64,000 nt of DNA from Agrostemma githago (Eukaryota; Streptophyta; Magnoliopsida; Caryophyllales; Caryophyllaceae), in contig OY288243.1 in NCBI GenBank assembly GCA_958450325.1, forward strand, positions 24,334,844 through 24,398,843. Reading direction: 5' to 3'. The position numbers and the translations under genes are program-made. How positions within the stretch are numbered: position 1 is the stretch's first letter; the number at the start of each line of letters is the position of its first letter. Positions 48,601-61,300 of this stretch are shown here, in pieces. A model generated the notes under the pieces. The model did no database searches, was not told the DNA's origin, and was given only the letters and a program-made list of their open reading frames with translations.

Positions 48601-49024
48601 GTCCAGAGATAGTCATAAACTATCTCGAAGAAAGTCCACGAAGAAAGATCCGTCCCAAAGAGTAGTCCAGAGATAGTCGAAAACTATTTCGAAGAAAGTT
48701 CAGTGACAAAGATCCGTCCCAAAAAGTAGTCCAGTGATTGTCAGAAACTATCACGAAGAAATTCAAGGGACAAAGATCCGTCACCAAGAGTAGTCCGAAG
48801 ACAGTCAAAAACTGTCTCGAAGAAAGTCCAGGGACAAAGATCCGTCCCAAAGAGTAGTCCTGAGATAGTCAGAAACAATCTCGAAGAAAGTCAAGGGACA
48901 AAGATCCGTCCCAAAGAGTAGTCCGGAGATAGTCAGAAACTATCTCGAAGAAAGTCCAAGGACAAAGATCATAGTCAGAAACTACATCGAAGAAAGTCCA
49001 CGGTCAAAGATCCGTCCCAAAGAG
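45681..49024. repeat. Tandem pair, 1640 bp and 1704 bp
   Basis: Copy 1 is 45681-47320 and copy 2 47321-49024. The offset is 1640 at the left (AGTAGTCTAG at 46041/47681) and 1704 at the right (minus-strand open frames starting near 47146/48850). The 64-bp difference is one extra monomer in copy 2, near 48040-48110, containing GATAGTCAGATACTATC and AAAAAAGATCAGGG. Both copies carry the compensated hairpin GACAGT/ACTGTC. Confidence 0.82.
47096..47112. other. Hairpin with compensatory base-pair change
   Basis: Here the dyad B arms read GACAGT (47096-47101) and ACTGTC (47107-47112) in place of GATAGT and ACTATC. One T-A pair of the stem has become C-G on both sides, so pairing is kept. The duplicate lies at 48800-48816. 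It is a single inherited event, since the two copies belong to one duplication. Confidence 0.8.
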
Positions 49025-50822
49025 TGGTCCAGAGATAGTCGGAAACTATTTCGAAGAAAGTCCAGGGACAAAAATCCATCCCTAAGAGTAGTCCAGAGAT
49101 GGTCAGAAACTATCTCGAAGAAAGTCAAGGGACAAAGATCCGTCCCATTGAGTAGTCCAGAGATAGTTAGAAACTATCTCGAAGAAAGTCCAGGGAGAAA
49201 GATCAGTCCCAAAGAGTAGTCCAGAGATAGTCATAAACTCTCTCGAAGAAAGTCCACGGAGAAAGATCCGTCCCAAAGAGTAGTCCTGAGATAGTCAGAA
49301 ACAATCTCGAAGAAAGTCAAGGGACAAAGATCCGTCCCAAAGAGTAGTCCGGAGATAGTCAGAAACTATCTCGAAGAAAGTCCAAGGACAAAGATCATAG
49401 TCAGAAACTACATCGAAGAAAGTCCACGGTCAAAGATCCGTCCCAAAGAGTGGTCCAGAGATAGTCGGAAACTATTTCGAAGAAAGTCCAGGGACAAAGA
49501 TCCTTCCCAAAGAGTGGTCCAGAGATAGTCGGAAACTATCTCGAAGAAATTCAAGGGACAAAGATCCGTCACCAAGAGTAGTCCGAAGATAGTCAAAAAC
49601 TATCTCGAAGAAAGTCCAGGGACAAAGATCCTTCCCATAGAGTAGTCCAGAGATGGTCAGAAACTATCTCGAAGAAAGTCCAGGGACAAAGATCCATCCC
49701 AAAGAGTAGTCCTGAGATAGTCATAAACTATCTCGAATAAAGTCCACAGACAAAGATCCGTCCCAAAAAGTAGTCCTGGGATAGTCAGAAACTAAGATCG
49801 GAGAATGACATGGGACAAAGATCCGTCCCAAAGAGTAGTCCTGAGATAGTCAGAAACAATCTCGAAGAAAGTCAAGGGACAAAGATCCGTCCCAAAGAGT
49901 AGTCCGGAGATAGTCAGAAACTATCTCGAAGAAAGTCCAAGGACAAAGATCATAGTCAGAAACTACATCGAAGAAAGTCCACGGTCAAAGATCCGTCCCA
50001 AAGAGTGGTCCAGAGATAGTCGGAAACTATTTCGAAGAAAGTCCAGGGACAAAAATCCATCCCTAAGAGTAGTCCAGAGATGGTCAGAAACTATCTCGAA
50101 GAAAGTCAAGGGACAAAGATCCGTCCCATTGAGTAGTCCAGAGATAGTTAGAAACTATCTCGAAGAAAGTCCAGGGAGAAAGATCAGTCCCAAAGAGTAG
50201 TCCAGAGATAGTCATAAACTCTCTCGAAGAAAGTCCACGGAGAAAGATCCGTCCCAAAGAGTAGTCCTGAGATAGTCAGAAACAATCTCGAAGAAAGTCA
50301 AGGGACAAAGATCCGTCCCAAAGAGTAGTCCGGAGATAGTCAGAAACTATCTCGAAGAAAGTCCAAGGACAAAGATCATAGTCAGAAACTACATCGAAGA
50401 AAGTCCACGGTCAAAGATCCGTCCCAAAGAGTGGTCCAGAGATAGTCGGAAACTATTTCGAAGAAAGTCCAGGGACAAAGATCCTTCCCAAAGAGTGGTC
50501 CAGAGATAGTCGGAAACTATCTCGAAGAAATTCAAGGGACAAAGATCCATCACCAAGAGTAGTCCGAAGATAGTCAAAAACTATCTCGAAGAAAGTCCAG
50601 GGACAAAGATCCTTCCCATAGAGTAGTCCAGAGATGGTCAGAAACTATCTCGAAGAAAGTCCAGGGACAAAGATCCATCCCAAAGAGTAGTCCTGAGATA
50701 GTCATAAACTATCTCGAATAAAGTCCACAGACAAAGATCCGTCCCAAAAAGTAGTCCTGGGATAGTCAGAAACTAAGATCGGAGAATGACATGGGACAAA
50801 GATCCGTCCCAAAGAGTAGTCC
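48861..50822. repeat. 981-bp tandem duplication with 426/555-bp substructure
   Basis: Copy 1 is 48861-49841 and copy 2 49842-50822. Within each, the TGAGATAGTCAGAAACAATC monomer occurs twice, at 48861 and 49287 and again at 49842 and 50268. Each 981-bp unit is therefore 426 + 555 bp. Each unit ends with the 65-bp CTAAGATCGGAG monomer (near 49791 and 50772). The right edge is at GTCCAGGGATTGTT, where copy 2 leaves the pattern. Confidence 0.85.
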
Positions 50823-51552
50823 AGGGATTGTTAAAAACTATCTCGGAGAAATTCAAGGGACAAAGATCCGTCACAAAGAGTAGTCCAAAGATTGTCATAA
50901 ACTATCTCGAAGAACGTCCAGGGACAAAGATCCGTCCCAAAGAATAGTCCAAAGATAGTCATAAACTATATCGAAGAAAGTCAATGGACAAAGATCCGTC
51001 CCAAAGAGTAGTCCGAATATAGTAAGAACCTATCTCGAAGAAAGTCCAAGGAGAAAGATCATTGTCATAAATTATCTCAAAGAAAGTCTAGGGACAAAGA
51101 TTAATACCAAGGAGTAGTCTAGAGATAGTCAGAAACTATATTGAAGAAAGTCCAGGGACAAAGATTTGTCCCAAAGAGTAGTCCATGGATAGTCAGATAC
51201 TATCTCGAAGAAAGACCAGGGACAAAGATCCGTCCCAAAGAGTTGTCCAGAAATAGTTAGAAACTATCTCGAATAAAGTCCACGGACAAAGATCCGTCCC
51301 AAAGAGTAGTCCGAAGATTGTCAGAAACTATCTCGAAGAAAGTCAACGGACAAAGATCCGTCCCAAAGAGTAGTCCGGAGATAGTCAAAAATTATCTCGA
51401 AGAAAGTCCAGTGACAAAGATCCGTCCCAAGGAGTAGTCCTGAGATAGTGAGAACCTATCTGGAAGAAACTCCAAGGACAAACATCATAGTCAGAATCTA
51501 CCTCGAAGAATGTCCACGGACAAATACCCAAAGTGAAGTCCAGAGATTGTCA
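50823..51552. repeat. Bridge segment between the 981-bp and 1511-bp blocks
   Basis: The segment contains GGATTGTTAAAAAC, CGAATATAGTAAGAACC, CATTGTCATAAATTATC, GATTAATACCAAGGAG and a monomer shortened near 51520 (ACAAATACCCAAAG). The same order recurs at 59594-60323 (offset 8771). Its first half is also related to 56452-56790. It holds satellite only. Confidence 0.78.
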
Positions 51553-54500
51553 TAAACTATCTCGAAGAAAGTCCAGGGACAAAGATCCGTCCCATAGAGT
51601 AGTCCAAGATAGTCAGAAAGTATCTCGAAGAAAGTCCAAGGACAAAGATCCATCCCAAAGTGTAGTCCAAAGATAGTCATAAACTATCTCAAAGAAAGTT
51701 CTCGGAGAAATATTCGTCCCAAAGAGTAGTCCGAAGATTGTCAGAAACTATCTCGAAGAAAGTCCAAAGACAAAGATCCGTCCCAAAGAGTAGAACTGAG
51801 ATAGTCAGAAACTATCTCGAAGAAAGTCAAGGGACAAAGATCCGTCCCAAAGAGTAGAACTGAGATAGTCAGAAACTATCTCGAAGAAAGTCAAGGGACA
51901 TAGATCCGTCCCAAAGAGTAGTCCGGAGATAGTCAGAAACTGTCTCGAAGAAAGTCCAAGGACAAAGATCATAGTCAGAAACTACGTCGAAGAAAGTCCA
52001 CGGACAAAGATCCATCCCAAAGAGTGGTCCAGAGATAGTCAGAAACTATCACGAAGGAAGTCCAGGGACAAAGATCCATCCCAGAGAGTAGTCCAGAGAT
52101 GGTCAGAAACTATCTTGAAGAAAGTCCAGGGACAAAGATCCGTCCCAAAGAGTAGTCTAGAGATAGTCATAAACTATCTCGAAGAAAGTCCTCCGAGAAA
52201 GATCCGTCCAAAAGAATAATCCAGAGCTACTCAAAAACTATCTCGAAGAAAGTCCAGAGACAAAGATCCGTCCCAAAAAGTAGTCCTGAGATAGTCAGAA
52301 ACTATCTCGGAGAATGTCATGGGACAAAGATCCGTCCCAAAGAGTAGTCTGGAGATAGTCTGAAACTATCTCGAAGAAAGTCCAAGGACAAAGATAGTAG
52401 TCAAAAACTATCTCGAAGAAAGTCCACGGACAAAGGTCCTACCCAAAGAGTAGTCCAGAGATAGTCAGAAACTATCTCGAAGAAAGTCCTGGGACAAAGA
52501 TCCGTCCCAAAGAGTAGTCCAGTGATTGTTAAAAACTATCTCGTAGAAACTCAAGGGCCAAAGATCCGGCACAAAGAGTAGTCCAAAGATTGTCAGAAAC
52601 TATCTCGAAGAAAGTCCGGGGACAAAGATCCGTCCCAAAGAGTTGTCCTGAGATAATAAGAAACTACCTCAGAGAAAGTCATGGGCCAAAGATCCGTCCC
52701 AAAGAGTAGTCTGGAAATAGTCAGAAACAATCTCGAAGAAAGTCCAAGGACAAAGATCGTAGTCAGAAACTATCTCGAAGAAAGTCCACGGACAAAGATC
52801 CATCCCAAAGAGTAGTCCAGAGATAGTCATAAACTATCTCGAAGAAAGTCAAGGGACAAAGATCTGTCCCATTGAGTAGTCCAGAGATAGTCAGAAACTA
52901 CATCGAAGAAAGTCCACGGTCAAAGATCCGTCCCAAAGAGTGGTCAGAAACTAGTCAGAAACAATCTCGAAGAAAGTCCAAGGACAAAGATCGTAGTCAG
53001 AAACTATCTCGAAGAAAGTCCACAGACAAAGATCCATCCCAAAGAGTAGTCCAGAGATAGTCAGAAACTATCTCGAAGAAAGTCCAGGGACAAAGATCCG
53101 TCCCATAGAGTAGTCCAAGATAGTCAGAAAGTATCTCGAAGAAAGTCCAAGGACAAAGATCCATCCCAAAGTGTAGTCCAAAGATAGTCATAAACTATCT
53201 CAAAGAAAGTTCTCGGAGAAATATTCGTCCCAAAGAGTAGTCCGAAGATTGTCAGAAACTATCTCGAAGAAAGTCCAAAGACAAAGATCCGTCCCAAAGA
53301 GTAGAACTGAGATAGTCAGAAACTATCTCGAAGAAAGTCAAGGGACAAAGATCCGTCCCAAAGAGTAGAACTGAGATAGTCAGAAACTATCTCGAAGAAA
53401 GTCAAGGGACATAGATCCGTCCCAAAGAGTAGTCCGGAGATAGTCAGAAACTGTCTCGAAGAAAGTCCAAGGACAAAGATCATAGTCAGAAACTACGTCG
53501 AAGAAAGTCCACGGACAAAGATCCATCCCAAAGAGTGGTCCAGAGATAGTCAGAAACTATCACGAAGGAAGTCCAGGGACAAAGATCCATCCCAGAGAGT
53601 AGTCCAGAGATGGTCAGAAACTATCTTGAAGAAAGTCCAGGGACAAAGATCCGTCCCAAAGAGTAGTCTAGAGATAGTCATAAACTATCTCGAAGAAAGT
53701 CCTCCGAGAAAGATCCGTCCAAAAGAATAATCCAGAGCTACTCAAAAACTATCTCGAAGAAAGTCCAGAGACAAAGATCCGTCCCAAAAAGTAGTCCTGA
53801 GATAGTCAGAAACTATCTCGGAGAATGTCATGGGACAAAGATCCGTCCCAAAGAGTAGTCTGGAGATAGTCTGAAACTATCTCGAAGAAAGTCCAAGGAC
53901 AAAGATAGTAGTCAGAAACTATCTCGAAGAAAGTCCACGGACAAAGGTCCTACCCAAAGAGTAGTCCAGAGATAGTCAGAAACTATCTCGAAGAAAGTCC
54001 CGGGACAAAGATCCGTCCCAAAGAGTAGTCCAGTGATTGTTAAAAACTATCTCGTAGAAACTCAAGGGCCAAAGATCCGGCACAAAGAGTAGTCCAAAGA
54101 TTGTCAGAAACTATCTCGAAGAAAGTCCGGGGACAAAGATCCGTCCCAAAGAGTTGTCCTGAGATAATAAGAAACTACCTCAGAGAAAGTCATGGGCCAA
54201 AGATCCGTCCCAAAGAGTAGTCTGGAAATAGTCAGAAACAATCTCGAAGAAAGTCCAAGGACAAAGATCGTAGTCAGAAACTATCTCGAAGAAAGTCCAC
54301 GGACAAAGATCCATCCCAAAGAGTAGTCCAGAGATAGTCATAAACTATCTCGAAGAAAGTCAAGGGACAAAGATCTGTCCCATTGAGTAGTCCAGAGATA
54401 GTCAGAAACTACATCGAAGAAAGTCCACGGTCAAAGATCCGTCCCAAAGAGTGGTCAGAAACTAGTCAGAAACAATCTCGAAGAAAGTCCAAGGACAAAG

Positions 54501-56085
54501 ATCGTAGTCAGAAACTATCTCGAAGAAAGTCCACAGACAAAGATCCATCCCAAAGAGTAGTCCAGAGATAGTCAGAAACTATCTCGAAGAAAGTCCAGGG
54601 ACAAAGATCCGTCCCATAGAGTAGTCCAAGATAGTCAGAAAGTATCTCGAAGAAAGTCCAAGGACAAAGATCCATCCCAAAGTGTAGTCCAAAGATAGTC
54701 ATAAACTATCTCAAAGAAAGTTCTCGGAGAAATATTCGTCCCAAAGAGTAGTCCGAAGATTGTCAGAAACTATCTCGAAGAAAGTCCAAAGACAAAGATC
54801 CGTCCCAAAGAGTAGAACTGAGATAGTCAGAAACTATCTCGAAGAAAGTCAAGGGACAAAGATCCGTCCCAAAGAGTAGAACTGAGATAGTCAGAAACTA
54901 TCTCGAAGAAAGTCAAGGGACATAGATCCGTCCCAAAGAGTAGTCCGGAGATAGTCAGAAACTGTCTCGAAGAAAGTCCAAGGACAAAGATCATAGTCAG
55001 AAACTACGTCGAAGAAAGTCCACGGACAAAGATCCATCCCAAAGAGTGGTCCAGAGATAGTCAGAAACTATCACGAAGGAAGTCCAGGGACAAAGATCCA
55101 TCCCAGAGAGTAGTCCAGAGATGGTCAGAAACTATCTTGAAGAAAGTCCAGGGACAAAGATCCGTCCCAAAGAGTAGTCTAGAGATAGTCATAAACTATC
55201 TCGAAGAAAGTCCTCCGAGAAAGATCCGTCCAAAAGAATAATCCAGAGCTACTCAAAAACTATCTCGAAGAAAGTCCAGAGACAAAGATCCGTCCCAAAA
55301 AGTAGTCCTGAGATAGTCAGAAACTATCTCGGAGAATGTCATGGGACAAAGATCCGTCCCAAAGAGTAGTCTGGAGATAGTCTGAAACTATCTCGAAGAA
55401 AGTCCAAGGACAAAGATAGTAGTCAGAAACTATCTCGAAGAAAGTCCACGGACAAAGGTCCTACCCAAAGAGTAGTCCAGAGATAGTCAGAAACTATCTC
55501 GAAGAAAGTCCCGGGACAAAGATCCGTCCCAAAGAGTAGTCCAGTGATTGTTAAAAACTATCTCGTAGAAACTCAAGGGCCAAAGATCCGGCACAAAGAG
55601 TAGTCCAAAGATTGTCAGAAACTATCTCGAAGAAAGTCCGGGGACAAAGATCCGTCCCAAAGAGTTGTCCTGAGATAATAAGAAACTACCTCAGAGAAAG
55701 TCATGGGCCAAAGATCCGTCCCAAAGAGTAGTCTGGAAATAGTCAGAAACAATCTCGAAGAAAGTCCAAGGACAAAGATCGTAGTCAGAAACTATCTCGA
55801 AGAAAGTCCACGGACAAAGATCCATCCCAAAGAGTAGTCCAGAGATAGTCATAAACTATCTCGAAGAAAGTCAAGGGACAAAGATCTGTCCCATTGAGTA
55901 GTCCAGAGATAGTCAGAAACTACATCGAAGAAAGTCCACGGTCAAAGATCCGTCCCAAAGAGTGGTCAGAAACTAGTCAGAAACAATCTCGAAGAAAGTC
56001 CAAGGACAAAGATCGTAGTCAGAAACTATCTCGAAGAAAGTCCACAGACAAAGATCCATCCCAAAGAGTAGTCCAGAGATAGTCA
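51553..56085. repeat. Three tandem 1511-bp units
   Basis: The units are 51553-53063, 53064-54574 and 54575-56085, spaced by exactly 1511 bp at all landmarks checked (GTCCAAGATAG, GTAGAACTGAG, GATCCGGCACAAAG, GTCAGAAACTAGTCAG). Units 2 and 3 looked identical at the sites compared. Unit 1 differs at TAGTCAAAAAC (52391 area, others TAGTCAGAAAC) and at CCTGGG 52488-52493 (others CCCGGG). A fourth copy lies at about 60324-61834. Confidence 0.9.
52941..52962. repeat. Rearranged monomer with doubled AGTCAGAAAC motif
   Basis: In this 64-bp monomer the usual CAGAGAT between GTGGTC and AGTCAG is replaced by AGAAACT, so a GTCAGAAACTA unit appears twice in succession. Monomer length is unchanged, and the left arm of dyad B is lost. 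The variant is inherited in all 1511-bp units (54452, 55963) and in the copies at 61712 and 62308. Confidence 0.78.
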
Positions 56086-58305
56086 GAAACTATCTCGAAG
56101 AAAGTCAAGGGACAAAGATCTGTCCCATTGAGTAGTCCAGAGATAGTCAGAAACTACATCGAAGAAAGTCCACGGTCAAAGATCCGTCCCAAAGAGTGGT
56201 CCACAGATAGTCGGAAACTATTTCGAAGAAAGTCCAGGGACAAAGATCCTTCCCATAGAGTAGTCCAGAGATGGTCAGAAACTATCTCGAACAAAGTCCG
56301 GGGACAAAGATCCGTCCCAAAGAGTAGTCCTGAGATAGTCATAAACTATCTCGAATAAAGTCCACAGACAAAGATCCGTCCCAAAAAGTAGTCCTGGGTT
56401 AGTGAGAATTTAAGATCGGAGAATGACATGGGACAAAGATCCGTCCCAAAGAGTAGTCCAGGGATTGTTAAAAACTATCTCGGAGAAATTCAAGGGACAA
56501 AGATCCGTTACAAAGAGTAGTCCAAAGATTGTCATAAACTATCTCGAAGAACGTCCAGAGACAAAGATCCGTCCCAAAGAATAGTCCAGAGATAGTCATA
56601 AACTATATCGAAGAAAGTCAAGGGACAAAGATCCGTCCCAAAGAGTAGTCCGAATATAGTAAGAACCTATCTCGAAGAATGTCCAAGGAGAATGATCATT
56701 GTCATAAATTATCTCAAAGAAAGTCCAGGGACAAAGATCATAACCGAGGAGTAGTCTAGAGATGGTCGGAAACTATATTGAAGAAAGTCCAGGGACAAAG
56801 ATTTGTCCCAAAGAGTAGTCTGGAAATAGTCAGAAACTATCTCGAAGAAAGTCCAAGGACAAAGATCGTAGTCAGAAACTATCTCGAAGAAAGTCCACGG
56901 ACAAAGATCATTCCCAAAGAGTAGTCCAGAGATAGTCAGAAACTATCTCGAAGAAAGTCAAGGGACAAAGATCTGTCCCATTGAGTAGTCTAGAGATAGT
57001 CAGAAACTATCTCAAAGAAAGTCCAGGGACAAAGATCCGTCCCAAAGAGTAGTCCAGAGATAGTCGAAAACTATTTCGAAGAAGGTCCAGGGACAAAGAT
57101 CCGTCCCAAAGAGTAGTCAGGTGATTGTTAGAAACTATCTCGAACAAATTCAAGGGACAAAGATCCGTCACAAAGATTAGTCCGAAGATAGTCAGAAACT
57201 ATCTCGAAGAAAGTCCAGGGACAAAGATCCGTCCCAAAGAGTAGTCTAGAGATAGTCATAAACTATCTCGAAGAAAGTCCTCAGAGAAAGATCTGTCCCA
57301 AAGAATAATCCAGAGATACTCAAAAACAATCTCAAAGAAAGTTCAGGGACAAAGATCTGTCCCAAAGAGTAGTCCAGTGATTGTTAGAAACTATCTCGAA
57401 GAAATTCAAGGGACAAAGATCCGTCCCAAAGAGTAGTCCGGAGATAGTCAGAAACTATCTCGAAGAAAGTCCAAGGACAAAGATCATAGTCAGAAACTAC
57501 TTCGAAGGAAGTCCACAGACAAAGATCCATCCCAAAGAGTAGTCCAGAGATAGTCAGAAACTATCTCGAAGAAAGTCCAGGGACAAAGATCCGTCCCATA
57601 GAGTAGTCCAGAGATGGTCAGAAACTATGTCGAAGAAAGTCCAGGTACAAAGATCCGTCCCAAAGAGTAGTCTAGAGATAGTCATAAACTATCTCGTAGA
57701 AAGTCCTCAGAGAAAGATCTGTCCCAAAGAATAATCCAGAGATACTCAAAAACAATCTCGAAGAAAGTTCAGGGACAAAGATCTGTCACAAAGAGTAGTC
57801 CAGTGATTGTTAGAAACTATCTCGAAGAAATTCAAGGGACAAAGATCCGTCACAAAGAGTAGTCCGAAGATAGTCAGAAACTATCTCGAAGAACGTCAAG
57901 GGACAAAGATCCGTCCCAAAGAATAGTTTAGAGATAGTCAGAAACTATCTCGAAAAAAGTCAAGGGACAAATATCTGTCCCAAAGAGTAGTCCGGATATA
58001 GTCAGAACCTATCTCGAAGAAAGTCCAAGGACACAGATCATAGTCAGAAACTATCTCAAAGAAACTCCAGGGACAACAATCTATCCCAAAGAGTAGTCCA
58101 GAGATAGTCAGAAACTAAATCGAAGAAAGTCCGGGGAGAAAGATCCTTCCCAAAGAGTAGTCCAGAGATATTCATATACTATCTTGAAAAAAGACCAGGG
58201 ACAAAGATCCGTCCCAAAGAGTTGTCCAGAGATAGTTTGAAGCTATCTCGATTAAAGTCCACGGACAAAGATCCGTCCCAAAGAGTAGTCCAGAGATTTT
58301 CAGAA
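56086..58305. repeat. Satellite segment right of the 1511-bp units
   Basis: This stretch contains GTCATTGATAG-free D-type monomers: GTGGTCCACAG, TTTAAGATCGGAG near 56409, GATCATAACCGAGGAG, GATAGTCGAAAACTATTTCG and two AATAATCCAGAGATACTC monomers (about 57305 and 57728). The part up to 57655 recurs at the right end of the window (offset 6345). The last part (57656-58305), with CGATTAAAGTCC, is seen once here. No gene is present. Confidence 0.75.
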
Positions 58306-61300
58306 ACTATCTCGAAGAAATTCAAGGGACAAAGATCCGTCACCAAGAGTAGTCCGAAGATAGTCAAAAACTATCTCGAAGAAAGTCCAGGGACAAAGAT
58401 CCTTCCCATAGAGTAGTCCAGAGATGGTCAGAAACTATCTCGAAGAAAGTCCAGGGACAAAGATCCATCCCAAAGAGTAGTCCTGAGATAGTCATAAACT
58501 ATCTCGAATAAAGTCCACAGACAAAGATCCGTCCCAAAAAGTAGTCCTGGGATAGTCAGAAACTAAGATCGGAGAATGACATGGGACAAAGATCCGTCCC
58601 AAAGAGTAGTCCTGAGATAGTCAGAAACAATCTCGAAGAAAGTCAAGGGACAAAGATCCGTCCCAAAGAGTAGTCCGGAGATAGTCAGAAACTATCTCGA
58701 AGAAAGTCCAAGGACAAAGATCATAGTCAGAAACTACATCGAAGAAAGTCCACGGTCAAAGATCCGTCCCAAAGAGTGGTCCAAAGATAGTCGGAAACTA
58801 TTTCGAAGAAAGTCCAGGGACAAAAATCCATCCCTAAGAGTAGTCCAGAGATGGTCAGAAACTATCTCGAAGAAAGTCAAGGGACAAAGATCCGTCCCAT
58901 TGAGTAGTCCAGAGATAGTTAGAAACTATCTCGAAGAAAGTCCAGGGACAAAGATCAGTCCCAAAGAGTAGTCCAGAGATAGTCATAAACTCTCTCGAAG
59001 AAAGTCCACGGAGAAAGATCCGTCCCAAAGAGTAGTCCTGAGATAGTCAGAAACAATCTCGAAGAAAGTCAAGGGACAAAGATCCGTCCCAAAGAGTAGT
59101 CCGGAGATAGTCAGAAACTATCTCGAAGAAAGTCCAAGGACAAAGATCATAGTCAGAAACTACATCGAAGAAAGTCCACGGTCAAAGATCCGTCCCAAAG
59201 AGTGGTCCAGAGATAGTCGGAAACTATTTCGAAGAAAGTCCAGGGACAAAGATCCTTCCCAAAGAGTGGTCCAGAGATAGTCGGAAACTATCTCGAAGAA
59301 ATTCAAGGGACAAAGATCCATCACCAAGAGTAGTCCGAAGATAGTCAAAAACTATCTCGAAGAAAGTCCAGGGACAAAGATCCTTCCCATAGAGTAGTCC
59401 AGAGATGGTCAGAAACTATCTCGAAGAAAGTCCAGGGACAAAGATCCATCCCAAAGAGTAGTCCTGAGATAGTCATAAACTATCTCGAATAAAGTCCACA
59501 GACAAAGATCCGTCCCAAAAAGTAGTCCTGGGATAGTCAGAAACTAAGATCGGAGAATGACATGGGACAAAGATCCGTCCCAAAGAGTAGTCCAGGGATT
59601 GTTAAAAACTATCTCGGAGAAATTCAAGGGACAAAGATCCGTCACAAAGAGTAGTCCAAAGATTGTCATAAACTATCTCGAAGAACGTCCAGGGACAAAG
59701 ATCCGTCCCAAAGAATAGTCCAAAGATAGTCATAAACTATATCGAAGAAAGTCAATGGACAAAGATCCGTCCCAAAGAGTAGTCCGAATATAGTAAGAAC
59801 CTATCTCGAAGAAAGTCCAAGGAGAAAGATCATTGTCATAAATTATCTCAAAGAAAGTCTAGGGACAAAGATTAATACCAAGGAGTAGTCTAGAGATAGT
59901 CAGAAACTATATTGAAGAAAGTCCAGGGACAAAGATTTGTCCCAAAGAGTAGTCCATGGATAGTCAGATACTATCTCGAAGAAAGACCAGGGACAAAGAT
60001 CCGTCCCAAAGAGTTGTCCAGAAATAGTTAGAAACTATCTCGAATAAAGTCCACGGACAAAGATCCGTCCCAAAGAGTAGTCCGAAGATTGTCAGAAACT
60101 ATCTCGAAGAAAGTCAACGGACAAAGATCCGTCCCAAAGAGTAGTCCGGAGATAGTCAAAAATTATCTCGAAGAAAGTCCAGTGACAAAGATCCGTCCCA
60201 AGGAGTAGTCCTGAGATAGTGAGAACCTATCTGGAAGAAACTCCAAGGACAAACATCATAGTCAGAATCTACCTCGAAGAATGTCCACGGACAAATACCC
60301 AAAGTGAAGTCCAGAGATAGTCATAAACTATCTCGAAGAAAGTCCAGGGACAAAGATCCGTCCCATAGAGTAGTCCAAGATAGTCAGAAAGTATCTCGAA
60401 GAAAGTCCAAGGACAAAGATCCATCCCAAAGTGTAGTCCAAAGATAGTCATAAACTATCTCAAAGAAAGTTCTCGGAGAAATATTCGTCCCAAAGAGTAG
60501 TCCGAAGATTGTCAGAAACTATCTCGAAGAAAGTCCAAAGACAAAGATCCGTCCCAAAGAGTAGAACTGAGATAGTCAGAAACTATCTCGAAGAAAGTCA
60601 AGGGACAAAGATCCGTCCCAAAGAGTAGAACTGAGATAGTCAGAAACTATCTCGAAGAAAGTCAAGGGACATAGATCCGTCCCAAAGAGTAGTCCGGAGA
60701 TAGTCAGAAACTGTCTCGAAGAAAGTCCAAGGACAAAGATCATAGTCAGAAACTACGTCGAAGAAAGTCCACGGACAAAGATCCATCCCAAAGAGTGGTC
60801 CAGAGATAGTCAGAAACTATCACGAAGGAAGTCCAGGGACAAAGATCCATCCCAGAGAGTAGTCCAGAGATGGTCAGAAACTATCTTGAATAAAGTCCAG
60901 GGACAAAGATCCGTCCCAAAGAGTAGTCTAGAGATAGTCATAAACTATCTCGAAGAAAGTCCTCCGAGAAAGATCCGTCCAAAAGAATAATCCAGAGCTA
61001 CTCAAAAACTATCTCGAAGAAAGTCCAGAGACAAAGATCCGTCCCAAAAAGTAGTCCTGAGATAGTCAGAAACTATCTCGGAGAATGTCATGGGACAAAG
61101 ATCCGTCCCAAAGAGTAGTCTGGAGATAGTCTGAAACTATCTCGAAGAAAGTCCAAGGACAAAGATAGTAGTCAGAAACTATCTCGAAGAAAGTCCACGG
61201 ACAAAGGTCCTACCCAAAGAGTAGTCCAGAGATAGTCAGAAACTATCTCGAAGAAAGTCCCGGGACAAAGATCCGTCCCAAAGAGTAGTCCAGTGATTGT

